Below are positions 22,201-34,300 of a DNA stretch of 64,000 bases, one piece after another; within the stretch, counting starts at the first letter, position 1, and each line of letters begins with the position of its first letter. Under the pieces are notes generated by a model. The model saw only the letters and a list, made by a program, of their open reading frames with translations, was not told the DNA's origin and made no database searches. This stretch comes from Phallusia fumigata. Taxonomy: Eukaryota > Chordata > Ascidiacea > Phlebobranchia > Ascidiidae. Both the position numbers and the translations under genes were made by a program. The stretch covers positions 1 to 64,000 of the forward strand of contig QXVZ01027690.1 of NCBI GenBank assembly GCA_008931825.1. The letters run 5' to 3'.

Positions 22201-25145
22201 CTAATGTCATTCTATACAATAGTGCTCTGTATCCCTGTATCTAATAGCATGTTCCCTATAGTACATTTTTAAGCATTAACATAAAAGAAATTAATAAATG
22301 CTTACCTGAAATGAATTTTTGCTTAATCTTCGAGTTCTTCCACTGAATACATGTTTATCAGATTTTTCAGACTGATTTGATATTGATTCACTGGAGTTTG
22401 ATTTTCCCTTTTGTGCTTTTGCTATTTGGTCCTCAAATGAAGACCAATTGCTAAGAAGGGCTTGACTGTTTGTACTGTCCAGTTCATCAGTTGCCATACC
22501 ATGATTGTCTGTTAGATGATTGTCTTTGTCAAGTTGTGATTTAGTTTCCTGGTCTAATTGCCAAAAAGGTGTTTGATTGTCTGTGGATGCTTGCGATGAT
22601 AAAAAGTAGGTTTCAGATTTCAAGTCTGAATCATCCCAAGATGCTTGGAGGTCTGTTTGTATCTTGGCTGTAGTTTGTTGATGTGATGAGTGTAGTTGGG
22701 TTTGGGTTTCATCTTCATAGATTGGCTTGATTTCCTCGGTAGCATTTTGCTGATCTTTTTCATAGTCCTCTGCAAGTTGTTCAAATACTCGCCTGTGAAG
22801 TAAAATTGTAAATGACTATAAGTAAACGGCAGGACACACCATAACACGAAAAGTTAAATGACATAAAGTGTCCTATTCCAAAGCTTCCCAAACTAGGGGT
22901 AGGACCCTTAAATGGGTCGCGCAAAGAATTTTGTGGGTCACAAGCATAGGCGTCAATTTTTTAACATTTTTTTTTTCGTGTGGGGTGGCGAAATGATCAA
23001 ATCCAAGCAGTCTGAAACGTGATCAAATTATACAACATACACCTGTTGGTTCATATCGTCATTAAAGTATCTGTTATCGCTAATGTCATCGGTGCATACA
23101 GCACAAGATGTGCAAAATGGAACTTCCTCCTGCATTGTTCAACAAACAAAAAGAAATTGGCGTTGCCTCGCTACTGTTTGGTGTAAAGAAGTCTTCAGAA
23201 AATCCCAGTGTCGTTGCAAGTAACATAATGCAGAATATAATAACGAATCCAAGAAATTTCTGGGGTGGCAGCATGGAATTTTTACAATGGCTGCCACCCT
23301 AGAAATTTCCAGTGGGGTAGCCGCCACCCCTGCCACCCTGGGAATTGACGCCTACGGTCATGAGTACACCAATTTCCCACAAATGGTCATGTTCGCCGTT
23401 ATTTGAACATTTACCTTGGCGTAATGTTTAAAGTTTTCTAACATTGTCATGTCAAAACTGCGCAAAATAAATTTTGCTTTCTAGTAGTACACTTTCAATA
23501 AATGGAATGTTTTGAACTGCTTTTTTCCATCAAATGTTAAGGGTCGCAAAAAATTTTTTAGAAATTAAAAGGGGTCGCAGACTAAAAAGTTTGGGAAGCA
23601 CTGTCCTATTCAACAATGGAGTAAGTGGCAAATAAGCACCACCAAATGTAACAAAAAGGTTTTCCCTATAACCAATATTAAGGCACCATTTACTGTTTTC
23701 AGCATTCCAGTACCCCCAAACTACTGATTACAGTAAGTACGAACCGCCTATACTCCAGATAAGCTTCTGTCTCAAATTCAGATCCAGCAGACCGCATATC
23801 AAAGTGCCCAGCTACAGGTGGTTGGCTATAAATATTCATTTCTGCATGTTTATGATCACTTGGTTCCAAGTAGTTCAATTCCTGTAACAACGGAAATAAA
23901 ATCATACTCTAATCAAGTTATGTCAGCAGGTATTTACTGTGCTTAACACGACTTGATTAAACCATGCTCTGGTACATACTGTAACAAGTGAAATACTGCA
24001 GGTAAACCACATTATACAGGGTTCATTTGAAAAAAATCCTTGTACCAAGCAAACTATGACAGGTAACACAATAAATATGCAAAGTTAAAAACACTACAGT
24101 TTGCAGTACTTGAGTGAATTATTAAGTGAACCAGTAGTTCTGAATTAGAATATTCCCTGGTTACGGGGTAAAACAGATTTAGAAACACCAGCTACCTTTA
24201 AATATAATCTGTCTCCAAGAGATGGTGTTAAAATCCAGGGTGCACAATATAACGAGAAGTTTTATTCTATTACTTTATGTTTGACAAAAGGCTACATGAC
24301 ATTCCACAAAACATTGTTAAATATTTTTTGCTATCATTTTCCCCTATTTACTGCTACAAAGTTTATTTTGTTTTTCTCTTTACAGCTGGCTTCAAAGGTT
24401 AAATTGAAACTATGTAGAAAATGCGTCTGTAAATAGACAGAACGCTATTGATAGCCACTGTTACGCTTTTCAGTTGCATGTTTCTTGCTTACCATTAGAG
24501 TGTTGCTAAACGCAAGTACAAAGACAAAGACGTCTGAGCTTAAAGGAAAGGAAACAGACAGCTCGCGCAACGAAAGTCGCGACTGTCTGTGACCCTATAT
24601 AGCACGTTCGTGATGTCATAAACAAATGAAAGGAGTTTACGACACAGCCTAGCGGTAAAAATGTTTAGTCGCTACACAGATACAAAACTTGATTTGAACA
24701 GAATAATTGTAGTTTGTAGCCAAATTTTTGCAAAATTTTCCTTTGGTTCGGATTTCCGTAATTACACTTTTATGTAGGCTAGTTTGGGGGCCGCCTATTG
24801 ACTTCCTGGTAATGGGTAGTTGTGGTGTCTAGCCCACATAATTCCAATATATATCAAGTATCAAACTGTAATGTGCAACCTCAGTTCATTGTGATTTTGG
24901 ACGCAAATAATACGCATCGAATGTTGGTGCAAAACGGTAAATTTGCTTTCATTGTGTCAACAGTGTGATAGCTTGCCGTTAATAAACCTACATTTTAGTA
25001 TCGTGTCACAACAGTATTTACCAACACATCGCTCGCTTTTTAAACAAAAATAACAAACCTCCAGTGGTATATCTTCGTCCGCAATCAGTTTGTCGAAATA
25101 CGAAAATCTTCTTTTGTTAAAATCCATCCCGATTTCCGTTTCCAT
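19207..25145 (-). CDS. SCHIP1: Schwannomin-interacting protein 1 homologue
   Basis: SCHIP1 is a cytoplasmic coiled-coil protein that binds merlin/schwannomin and, in vertebrate neurons, ankyrin G at axon initial segments. The minus-strand exons are 25059-25145 (from the ATG), 23745-23881, 22306-22792, 21053-21418, 20833-20936, 20469-20764, 19987-20135, 19786-19915 and 19207-19337. Their phases join throughout, giving 628 aa. Diagnostic matches are LQICYINESCSSDENEN (about residues 406-422) and the C-terminal coiled coil with MTLGQLQLILNDMH and KLVDIEDM. The middle is a low-complexity, Ser/Gln-rich linker. The first exon stays open upstream of the ATG to a good acceptor near 25193, so it may be trans-spliced or joined to further upstream exons. 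Confidence 0.93.
22879..23603. mobile_element. hAT-type nonautonomous DNA transposon in a SCHIP1 intron
   Basis: The ends are CAAAGCTTCCCAAACTA at the left and, inverted, CAGTGCTTCCCAAACTT at the right. They are flanked by perfect 8-bp direct repeats TCCTATTC at 22871-22878 and 23604-23611. The 8-bp target size and CA-starting terminal repeats are typical of hAT elements. Excluding the nested insert it is about 313 bases, has no transposase frame, and contains the GGGTCGC motif near both ends. Confidence 0.88.
22945..23356. mobile_element. Second nonautonomous element nested in the hAT element
   Basis: Its termini CATAGGCGTCAATT and inverted CGTAGGCGTCAATT form terminal inverted repeats. The flanking 8-mers GTCACAAG and GTCATGAG differ at two positions, consistent with an older 8-bp target duplication. 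The 412 bases between include short GTGGCAG/CTGCCAC inverted segments near the right end. There is no transposase. It inserted after the host element was already in place. Confidence 0.8.
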
Positions 25146-25400
25146 AGTCACAAATCTGTCACTTGAATTATAAAAAATACCTCTGGATTCCAACTGCTAG
25201 GTAAACCAAAAAATGTGTTTCGAAGTCACAGAGCGCGTTCGCGTACATCTCAACATAAAACTTAACCGCGGGTGCATCAAACTGTCAGCGGTTGTCAGGA
25301 TGTTAGTGCGGGCGTTTTGCTAACTTCGATTGGTCGAATGTATCGTACTCTAATGGGTTACAAGCAACTTCCCTGAAAAAAGGCCTGCCTCAGTTTTCCT
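25146..25400 (-). promoter_or_regulatory. 5' region of the SCHIP1-like gene
   Basis: Holds the 5' end of the first SCHIP1 exon and its upstream flank. A reverse CCAAT box (ATTGG, 25329-25333) lies about 185 bases before the ATG. A pyrimidine-rich acceptor near 25193-25215 precedes the first coding exon. The TSS is not determinable. Confidence 0.35.
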
Positions 25401-27035
25401 CTACATGCTTTACTATTCGTTTAAGCATCCTGTCAACTTTCAATCGTTTCCCGTATGTAGGCTGCATCGTACAGCTAATAATCACTCGCTTGCACACCTC
25501 GCTGTAGTCGTTTCTGAAACTACGGCTGTCATCAACAGGATTTCGGGTGGTACAAAGTACAGGGAACTGAACTCTGTTTGTTTACACTCTGGTCGACTTG
25601 TCCGCCTGACATCCAAATGCCAGTTTGGCGAAAGATGCCTAAGCAGGCGTATGTCGTAAGAGGGAACCAGGTTGCGCCACATTAATGTCCTGGTTAGGGA
25701 AATTACACTAAGCTTGTTCCTAATTTTTACACCGACCGGCAACGGGACTTTTACCACAGCGGGTCTTGCGGCTGGCACAATGGTGTCATTTACTAACCTT
25801 AATTTAGTGCACTGACTCGAGTAGTTTCGTGTGCGTGTTCTTTAGCATACTCACCGAGTGAAAAAAATTATTAACTCATATTATTTATTAGGGTTCGATT
25901 AGGTATCACGGGTTGATTAATAAACTGAAAGGATGTTTATGTTTACAAGCAATAAATCACTTCACCTTCCGACATTGGGATTTTTTATTTGGAAATGTGC
26001 AGTAGGCCTAAAGAAAGAAAACTTTTCTAAAAACAGGTTGTGAAAAGGGTAACAACACCGTTTGGTTTTCAGGTGTTTTAGGGCGTTTATAATAACGTTT
26101 CTTGACCGATAAACATAAGCCTATGCGCTAGTGTGAAATAGCAAACAAACAATTACTCACACAGGTTTTTTATGGGACTGTTTTCACTTTGTACGTGAGG
26201 ATAATAGATTAGTTGTAAAATCAAATTAACTGCTTATTCTACGTTTTTGCTGGGCATGTGGCCGCAGAGCAATCATCAGCGATTGGTACATGTGGATTGA
26301 GATCGCTTTAAGCGGGGAAAGTAATTTTCAAGTCGTGTGAGTCATAAAATGGGGGAAAAGGGCAAAAGTTCGAATGCACGCGTTTTTTTCGTAAAAGTGC
26401 CTGTTTTGTAATGGTAAACAATTTTTGAAACATTCACTCAATCTCAAGCTACCACAAGCTAGTTTTACACCGTTTGGCTATTGTTGCTTGAAAACAACAT
26501 CTTAAATTCACGTTGGTTACCCAATGCGTCGGAAAAAAGGAGACCCTTGGTGTTTGTAGTTTTGTATGAGCTTGGTCGGGTCCCCTTGTTTAGTTAGGCA
26601 GAAATAATAAACGAAAATTAAACAGAAGAACAGAAGGGGCGCTTTCACCTTCCGAGGCTTTCCAAATGCGCACAAAGTGGCCTTTTCGGCACAAAGAAAA
26701 AATTCTCGGTCCGTTTTTAGTTTTTAAAAATGTGTACTAATGTGAACCCAACTTTTGTGCAAATAAGGTTGTAGCTTAATATAACATAAACAATGCAGTG
26801 ACAAAACAAATTGTTGAAAAAACGTGTCCAACTCCAACAGGTAGACACTTGACAAACAATAAACATATATATGAATTGTATGGATTAGTAAATCTACAAA
26901 ATAATATGTACTGCAACAAAAGTATCCATGAATTTTTTCCTGCATAAACAACGTCTTGTCAATTGCACATTTTTAATCCAATATTGCAAACAGTTGTTGA
27001 AACTGGAATTGATTTGAGTAATGCAAGCATAAGTT
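25401..27035. other. Spacer between the IQ-motif gene and SCHIP1
   Basis: About 1.6 kb. The stretch 25437-25800 is somewhat less AT-rich and open in two frames, but nothing recognisable is encoded. No exon was identified. Confidence 0.5.
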
Positions 27036-28979
27036 TTAAAGTTCTATTAGGTCATTTTTCTCTTCGACTTCACTTTGTTTATTTGGTGTTTCCTGATAAA
27101 TATTTGTCATAACTTTGTCTGTGGAGTCTTTATATCGCCTCCATGCTGACTGGATTCTGAATGAAAAATATCAGAAACAAACAGATTTATTGTTATTTTA
27201 CAGCTTTTTGAAACCAAACAAGATACATACATAGTTGCACAGTAGTTAAGGTGTCGGAATTGATTTTTTCTTGTTACAATGCATTCTTCAATCTCAGTTT
27301 CCAATGTTTTGCTGAAATTTAAGACCAAACTAAAACATGGTATTAGTTTCACATGTCCTTGATAGAGTGTCCCAAAAGTGCAACTGAGGTAACTTTTTGG
27401 CGTACAATTGATTTTCCATGAATGTATTTACTTTTGATGCAATTGTCACTATTGCTTGTTAGTTACATGGATATTAACAAAGTATGTTTCAAGCTTGAAG
27501 TGTAGCTTTACCATGTTGCAAATCAACAAACAATACAACCCACTACCAAGGTCATCATATTCACAATGTTATTTACACCCAGTCCCTTAGTAACCTCAGC
27601 TCATACTGATGGAGCACTATCATGGCCATAACTACCAGCTGTTAAAGTTTCAACCAATTCAGTCAAACATTTAAGTCTATAAGTAAGGAAAAAAGGGAAA
27701 ATCCTCAAGGAGGTGCTTGCAGGTATCCAACCAGTTGTGGTACAAATCAGCCAAAAGGTAAATCACTTGCAAGGTGCTTTAATTTCATGAATAAGCCAGG
27801 TCATTGTTTTCCTTGTAACCAATTGCAAATGAATATGCCACAAGGCCCACAGGCATTTGTTTAGACCAACAGGCATTTATAGGACTGCAATTTTTCAACC
27901 ACCAAACCTAGGAATTACATATTTTATGACTTCACCACAAATTTATTGTTAGGCAACCTCACTTTTTTTCTTAGCCATAACACATATTCTTACCAGCTTG
28001 TCAAAACTATGGCATTTACTTCCTTTTATGCAGTAATACCAATATTAATTTGCAGAATTGAGTTAAGCCTTTGGGCCTAGCCACAATATTTTCTATTTCC
28101 TATGTGGCCCAACAAAAAATAATTGCCCACCCCTGGCTTAAACAACAATTTATACTTCTCTATCAGAATTTCTCCTTCTTCTACTTGCTCCAATTGCTTT
28201 TGGTGCCTCTGTGCTTCTTCCTGCAAACATAATTTACAACAAGTAACTGCATTCAATCACCTCTTTAAAAAGGATTTACAAACCTTTTCAAACAATTCAT
28301 ACAATCTTTGGGTATAAATTTTCCTGTCCTGGTATCCACGAAAATGTTTCTGAATACAAATAGCAGCCCAATTCTGAGGATCCTTATTCTTTCTAGGATC
28401 CTACAAAACAGCAACATCATAAATAACTATAGACAGTTATGGCCTAGTCATTGATGTAAGAAGCTACTCACACTTTGACAAAGTAGCTGGGGTCAGCCCA
28501 TTACTGCAGCCTTAATGTCCAATAGTGTATAGATCTTATAATACTAAAGTGCAAAACACCAAAAAGCAATAATTTATTTTACTTCATTTATGTTTGTAAT
28601 CTGCTTGGTAATGGAAGGTGATATTCTATTCATCAAATCAAGATTCCTCAACATGCGCATTTGCCAAATTTCACCATAATCAGGTTGCTGCAAGACAGGG
28701 GCTAAAAAAGAAAAAAAAACTATACTAAAGAAAAATGTGCATAATACTATTGTGATATCACAATAGGAAAAAAGTCCAAGCAAATCTTATTTTTGTTTGT
28801 AAATTAAAACTCTTACTTTCGATTTTTAACTCTGCTAACAAAATATTGTAATCTTCATCTGACAACTTTATGTCATTCATATGATTTTCATCAAGACCAG
28901 AAGGGTTTTCATTGTCCGTAGACTCGTCAGTGCCTGAGTTTTCTGTTCCATACCCACAATCTTCTGTCTGTGTCTCCAT
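27036..28979 (-). CDS. Small protein with two IQ (calmodulin-binding) motifs, possible IQCJ relative
   Basis: Six minus-strand exons (28817-28979, 28583-28701, 28284-28400, 28156-28220, 27231-27311, 27036-27156) join in phase to 221 aa. An acidic N-terminus begins METQTEDCG. IQ motif 1 (AAICIQKHFRGYQDRK) lies at about residues 106-121 and IQ motif 2 (TIIQSAWRRYKDS) at about 181-193. A helical, charged segment, EEAQRHQKQLEQVEEGE, lies between them. The last motif resembles the KIIQRAWREYLQ I recall from human IQCJ, and LEQVEEGE resembles its LEQVNDGK. Its place directly upstream of SCHIP1 on the same strand is the IQCJ-SCHIP1 arrangement. Assignment to IQCJ is inference; another IQ family cannot be excluded. 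It likely binds calmodulin. Confidence 0.85.
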
Positions 28980-30171
28980 ATTTTGACTTGGTAAAACACC
29001 AATAAAATGTGATCTGCAAGATTTGAATAAATTACCAAAGATACAACCACAGAATAGATTTTTCTAGCCCCTACCTTGCTGAAAGGAAAGGTTAGAGCCT
29101 AACTTTCGTACAGTATATAGCCTTTGCAGGACGAAGTACTGTTGTTTGGTATTAGTTGACTGTGGCACTTATGTAATAAGGAAACAGCATGCAAAGGAAA
29201 AATAAATTAAACAAGCAGAGAATTTGAATTGTTTTTACATGTATCGGAACTTAATGGTAAAGTGAAGCAAACCAAAGTGTAAACTTATACCCATGCTAGC
29301 AGATGACTGTTTGAGAGTTAAAATTTACCCAAAACATTTAATTCCCTCATGCACTTTAGAAACTGCAATCAGAGGTGCACACAGTAGATTTTCCTTAAAT
29401 TTACTAAAAAAAATGAAACCAGAACAGCGACAACCTTCTATTACGTACCACTCGGCACTCGAAATTTAAAAAACACGACGTCAAGAAGAAAGTTGTATTA
29501 TATTAATCAAAGCAAACTATCCGCCCTTTTCAGAAAAATCTGCAAACGTAACAATCTCCATTCCTAAGCCAATAATTGCCACTCGGTTACGGACAAACGC
29601 CTAAAAAAGTCCACAATTTTTTCTCACCACAACAAATATGCGCGTACGGTGCATAACAACAGAAACCACATAATCTTTAGACATAGAAGTCTCTGCTTTA
29701 GCCACTAAAACACATGCATGACTGACTACAGTATTTTTTAAATAACCCATTCAACATTTACCTGGAATTTTCAGTCAATCGAGTTACATGTATCAAGTTA
29801 GGTCTTACATTTTTAAATCTTAGGTGGTTGCACCTCAATTAAGCCAAGGATGATTGTTTTGCTCTTTTGTAATACTAATACAGCGTGTTGATGTAATGCA
29901 GGATCGCTACAACACGTTAAAACATTCAGTGAAAATCCCGGTATCGCTTGTAATGGGAAATTGTATTCTGTCATCAGAATAATAGTTGGAAAATGTTTGA
30001 TGTTTCACAAAATTCATAACGAGACAATCATGTTTACTATGAAACCACAAAAATCTAATTTATACGCTTTGGCGCGCTACAGTGAACCTTAACGCATGAT
30101 TAACTACAGGTTTTGTTCAGCTCAACTGTCGGTGATTCTGATGTTGGATTTCACTGCCTTTGAGCGTCAAT
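28980..30171. promoter_or_regulatory. Divergent intergenic region between the IQ-motif gene and MRPS25
   Basis: 1.2 kb separates two starts on opposite strands and must hold both promoters. A CCAAT motif lies near 29570. No coding exon or repeat was recognised. Confidence 0.4.
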
Positions 30172-31137
30172 ATGGTTTTGTTATCAGCACTAAGGTTAGT
30201 TAGGGCCATTGGTGCAAGAAAGGCTACAGTACAACTCGAAAGACCTCTTAAATTTATGATGAAGGGGGAAAATCCTATCATAAGAACACGACAATATCTT
30301 GAAGAGGGAATTGTGTTTCGGGATTGTGTAAAAATTGTCACAATACAACATGGCGATTACAATGGCAAAGGATTGGAGTAAGTATTTTTTGAACAGTAGT
30401 GTGCCTATAGCGGATTACAAACACAGCACAATAGTAATACAACATTATAATATATGGTCTAATTGTTTGTTTTTTTGCAGAGAACTTGTACATTTGAATT
30501 TCAGCCAACTGCAGTACAAAAATCCGAATGTGCAGATTCTTTGTCTTAGAAATTTAACTCCAACCCCATTTCTAACATTTTTCTTGGGTAAACACATTTG
30601 CCTATTTTAAGTGTAAATCAAAGGCATAGTTATGTATTTGTTTTTGCTTGTAGATAATGGTGAAAAAGTCGTTGTTGATGTGGATGGTATGACACAACTC
30701 CAAATTATGCAACATATTCAGAAGGCTTTCGGGAAGCCACGGTAACAAAATTCTTGTACATTAGACAATTTCTATGATGAAAACTAGCTATATTGATACA
30801 CCATCTAAGCCGTCACTGAGTAAAATATACATAGTGTAACAGTTAAAAGTATGTTTAGTATGTACATTTAAATTCCTTTGATGGTATGCAAAATATGTTA
30901 TACTCTATTCTTGATTTTAGTGAATTGGTGCTATTTGAAAATAAAGCAAAGGAACCTAACCCAGCCAACTTTGGGAAAAACTTTACAAGGAAATGCATTT
31001 GCACTGAACCTGGCCAACTGCCTTGCATGTCATCGGATGAAGTTGTTCCCTTTACCAACCGGGATAAAATAAGTGGGAAAAGAAACTGGAACTATAATCC
31101 CAAAAAATATCCATATGGTATTGAGCAAATAGGATGA
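30172..31137 (+). CDS. MRPS25: Mitochondrial small ribosomal subunit protein mS25
   Basis: Component of the mitochondrial 28S/39S small subunit. The exons 30172-30377, 30481-30587, 30654-30741 and 30921-31137 join to 205 aa. The core matches human MRPS25: KGENPIIRTRQYLEEG (human KGRFPIRRTLQYLSQG), QLQYKNPNVQI, LTPTPFLTFFLDNGE, and PANFGKNFTRKCICTEPGQ. The human protein starts almost at the KGR motif. Here an upstream in-frame ATG adds 28 residues rich in Arg, Leu and Ala (MVLLSALRLVRAIGARK), a plausible mitochondrial presequence; the internal ATG at 30256 is the alternative start. It is convergent with choline dehydrogenase, with only 213 bases between the stop codons. Confidence 0.95.
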
Positions 31138-31350
31138 TTATAGTAGTACACAGAGGTTTTAAAAAACTTCAGAAATCTGTGCCAAAGATTGTGTAAAATC
31201 AATGACTATATTATACTTTTGCATGTTAGGACCACTTCAAAACCTGAACAAATCACCAAGTCATTTTTTTGCATTTTTCTTGACATTTTAATGGTCATTG
31301 GAAAGGTTCACAAACAACACAAAGTTCAAATGCAATAAGATGCCACTCTA

Positions 31351-34300
31351 TTACCGTTGGTTTTCAACACTTTTGGGAGTGTACACAGGTGTTTTGGGCA
31401 GACACAGAGCCTCTTTGCCATCAATAATATCTGCTGCCTTTTCAGCAATCATAATTGTAGGTGCATTAAGGTTTCCACTTACTACACTTGGCATCACAGA
31501 GGCATCAACAACTCTGAGGTTGTTGACTCCAATAACCTGAATGAATAAACCTTGCGTTAAATTGTTTGAAACAATTGTTATTTGTGTGGTGCTATTTAGT
31601 GGTCGATTTCAGGTACACACTCTTGCTGAGAAAGACAACTTTTGTATGTGTTCAAAACAAAGACCATTGGAAAATGGACATATTGGTAATGCTGCAGGAT
31701 ATATGAAATTAAGTACCCCTTAAACCTTCTGACCCCACTGCCATTGAAATATGTAGTTTAAAAATTGTCTTCGTTAAAGTAAAAGGCCTACGAGTTTATT
31801 ATTTTCACAAAACAATTTTTATGACTAATTGAATTTGCTTCTTACACCTTATATGCCTGCAAAAGAGACATTTTTTATTTACAAGCCGGATAGTTTAGAA
31901 ATACTCCCCCAAAGGGGCCTGAGAAGGTTGTAAATAGGTTGCTGCTTATTGGTCGTTAAGATTTCGGTAAGATCGATTCAATATTCGACCTTACAAACCT
32001 TTAAATTTTATTCAGCGAAACGCCCGCCTGGCCGCCCCGAATAAACGATCGTTTATGCGTGACGTAGTAACCTGTAACCAACCGCAAAGCGTTGCACCGC
32101 TTGTGTCGTAAACTCGGTCATCATATTCTCGCGTCAGGTCGTTTTGCATTTGGGGCCAAACGGTCAGCGTGTAAACACGTATTTGCGGCTGTAAAGGTAA
32201 GTATTCGACTGATTAAACTAAAATTTTAAACAACCAACGAGAAGCATCCCACATATCTACATTTTGAATTTCATACCATTTGGATTTAAATGTCTGAAGT
32301 AAAGGGCATGTAAACAAAAAAATAAATATTTGGGGAAGTAAAAACATGGTGAATCCAAATTAAAGTCACAAAATACTTTGGATTGTATAAACCTACAAAA
32401 TAGGAAACTTCTATGTGACTTACTGTATTAAATATTGCTGTTTTAAAAGCTTTACGTTTGGGGGCCTGTGTGTTTCAAAAATTTTACGTTATGAGGACCT
32501 GTGGGTGAACTGGGGTAAAGTTGTCACTACACAACCTATCATGTGTGAAATTTTGAAGAAATTTGGACGACTCATTCTTGACCAAAACAGAACAAACTCG
32601 CGTTAGACAGAAAAAAGAAATACAGAAAAACAAAAAAATAGAGTAAAAACAACATGGAAAAGCGGCCTGACCTGAAATGCTGAGCACGGCGCCGCTTGGA
32701 TCATAAACCTGTTAAACACTCTCTTCGCGTCGCTTTGCGTTTAGGTCAACACAGTCTGTGTTTAACCACGTGTTTACGATTGTGTTACTTTTGACCGATA
32801 AGGTTGAAAATGTTAAAAGGGCCAATACTAAGGACCTAACGTTTCCAAATTATATAGAGTCAAGTTGGCATTTCTGAACTTAAGGGCCTGTAATAAACGA
32901 ATATTTAGGCGTAAAAAAGGAAATCCAACCAAAAGTCACATAATGTTTTACACACTTGCATTGTATTAACCATTCGAGCACGAAACTCCTAGGTCATTTA
33001 CTGCAATAAATACAGCGTTTTTTTAATTTTACATCTTGGAAGCCAGTGAGTTAACCAAATATGAAATTTAAACGAGTGTTTCATGACAGAATGTTAGAAA
33101 TAAAACACCATGATGGATTAGCGCGACTGCCTTGTGCTCACAAGGGTGTGGTTAACAATCATGTCCCAGTTGCTTGTGTCTTCCTGAGCAAAAAACATCA
33201 GCGGCGTTGCTCCCACCCAATGAAATTCGATAGGTTGACCCAAACTAGAGTCACCAAAATAAAACAAAAACTGAATTGACCCATTGTGACTGCAAAAAGG
33301 CAAACAGAAACTTCGACGGACTCATTATGAGCATAACGCGTTTAGGTGTTTTCCGCCCACCGAGAACAAAAATAAAACAAACCAACCGACGTTTCACAGA
33401 TAAAAACAGAGTGAACAATATGTGTCTCTCTTATGGAAAGGAACCCATAAAGCATAAATAATACATAAACAAACAACTGTTTCTAATATAAAAGCAATAA
33501 GTTTCCAAAAAAAATAGCGTCAACCATATGTTGGCTCATACTAGTGGGATTAAGTTAAACGCAAAGTCTATTTTCAAGTGTGTAAATAAACCACCTTTAA
33601 TTCTGGGTCAACTACTGCCATGGGATCTTCAGCGGATCCCATCTTGCAAGTGCAGGACGGGTGGTAGGCACTGTCACACCTTTCTCTCACAAATGCATCA
33701 ATTTCATCGTCTGACTTAATCTGGAAAAAGAGCAGTTAAACCTCAATAAACGAAACCAAATCGCAACATTTTAAAACTAAACAGCACATACAGAAGCAAA
33801 CAGTGTTGCTCAGTACTTGACAAGACGTCACCAAAAATTCGGGATTTTATCGCAAAACCTGTGACGGGTCAATTTCGACCTTGTTGACATTCCTGCTTTC
33901 GGTAAACGTTGGTGGACCCCCACCCCTGTTTTTAAGCCTTAAACAATAGACAATTTCGAAAAGCTAGAGGAGGTTATAGTTTTATATTTTGGACACACTT
34001 CAGGCCCCAAAGTAACGGTGGATTATAAGGTTATCTCTAGGATTCCCAAACTTTACGATCGTTGATTTGGATTTACTAACTTGTGTTCCAGGCTGTAGCT
34101 CATCACCACGGAATTCATCGAATGCAGGTTGCTGAAAGATTTCTCTCGTTAACTTGACACATTCCCGTAATTCCCACCGGTCTGTCTCTACATTGTTTCA
34201 AAAAAATGAAATATATATTACATTTCACCAAACCTTCACCAATTTTATCAGAAAAAAAGCTTCAAGTGTAAACAGAGATCAGCCACAATCATTAAAGTAA

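Noticed and set aside
25482-25778. Long open frames on both strands in the SCHIP1 upstream spacer
   Set aside because: The two frames mirror each other over a near-palindromic patch, and nothing recognisable is encoded.
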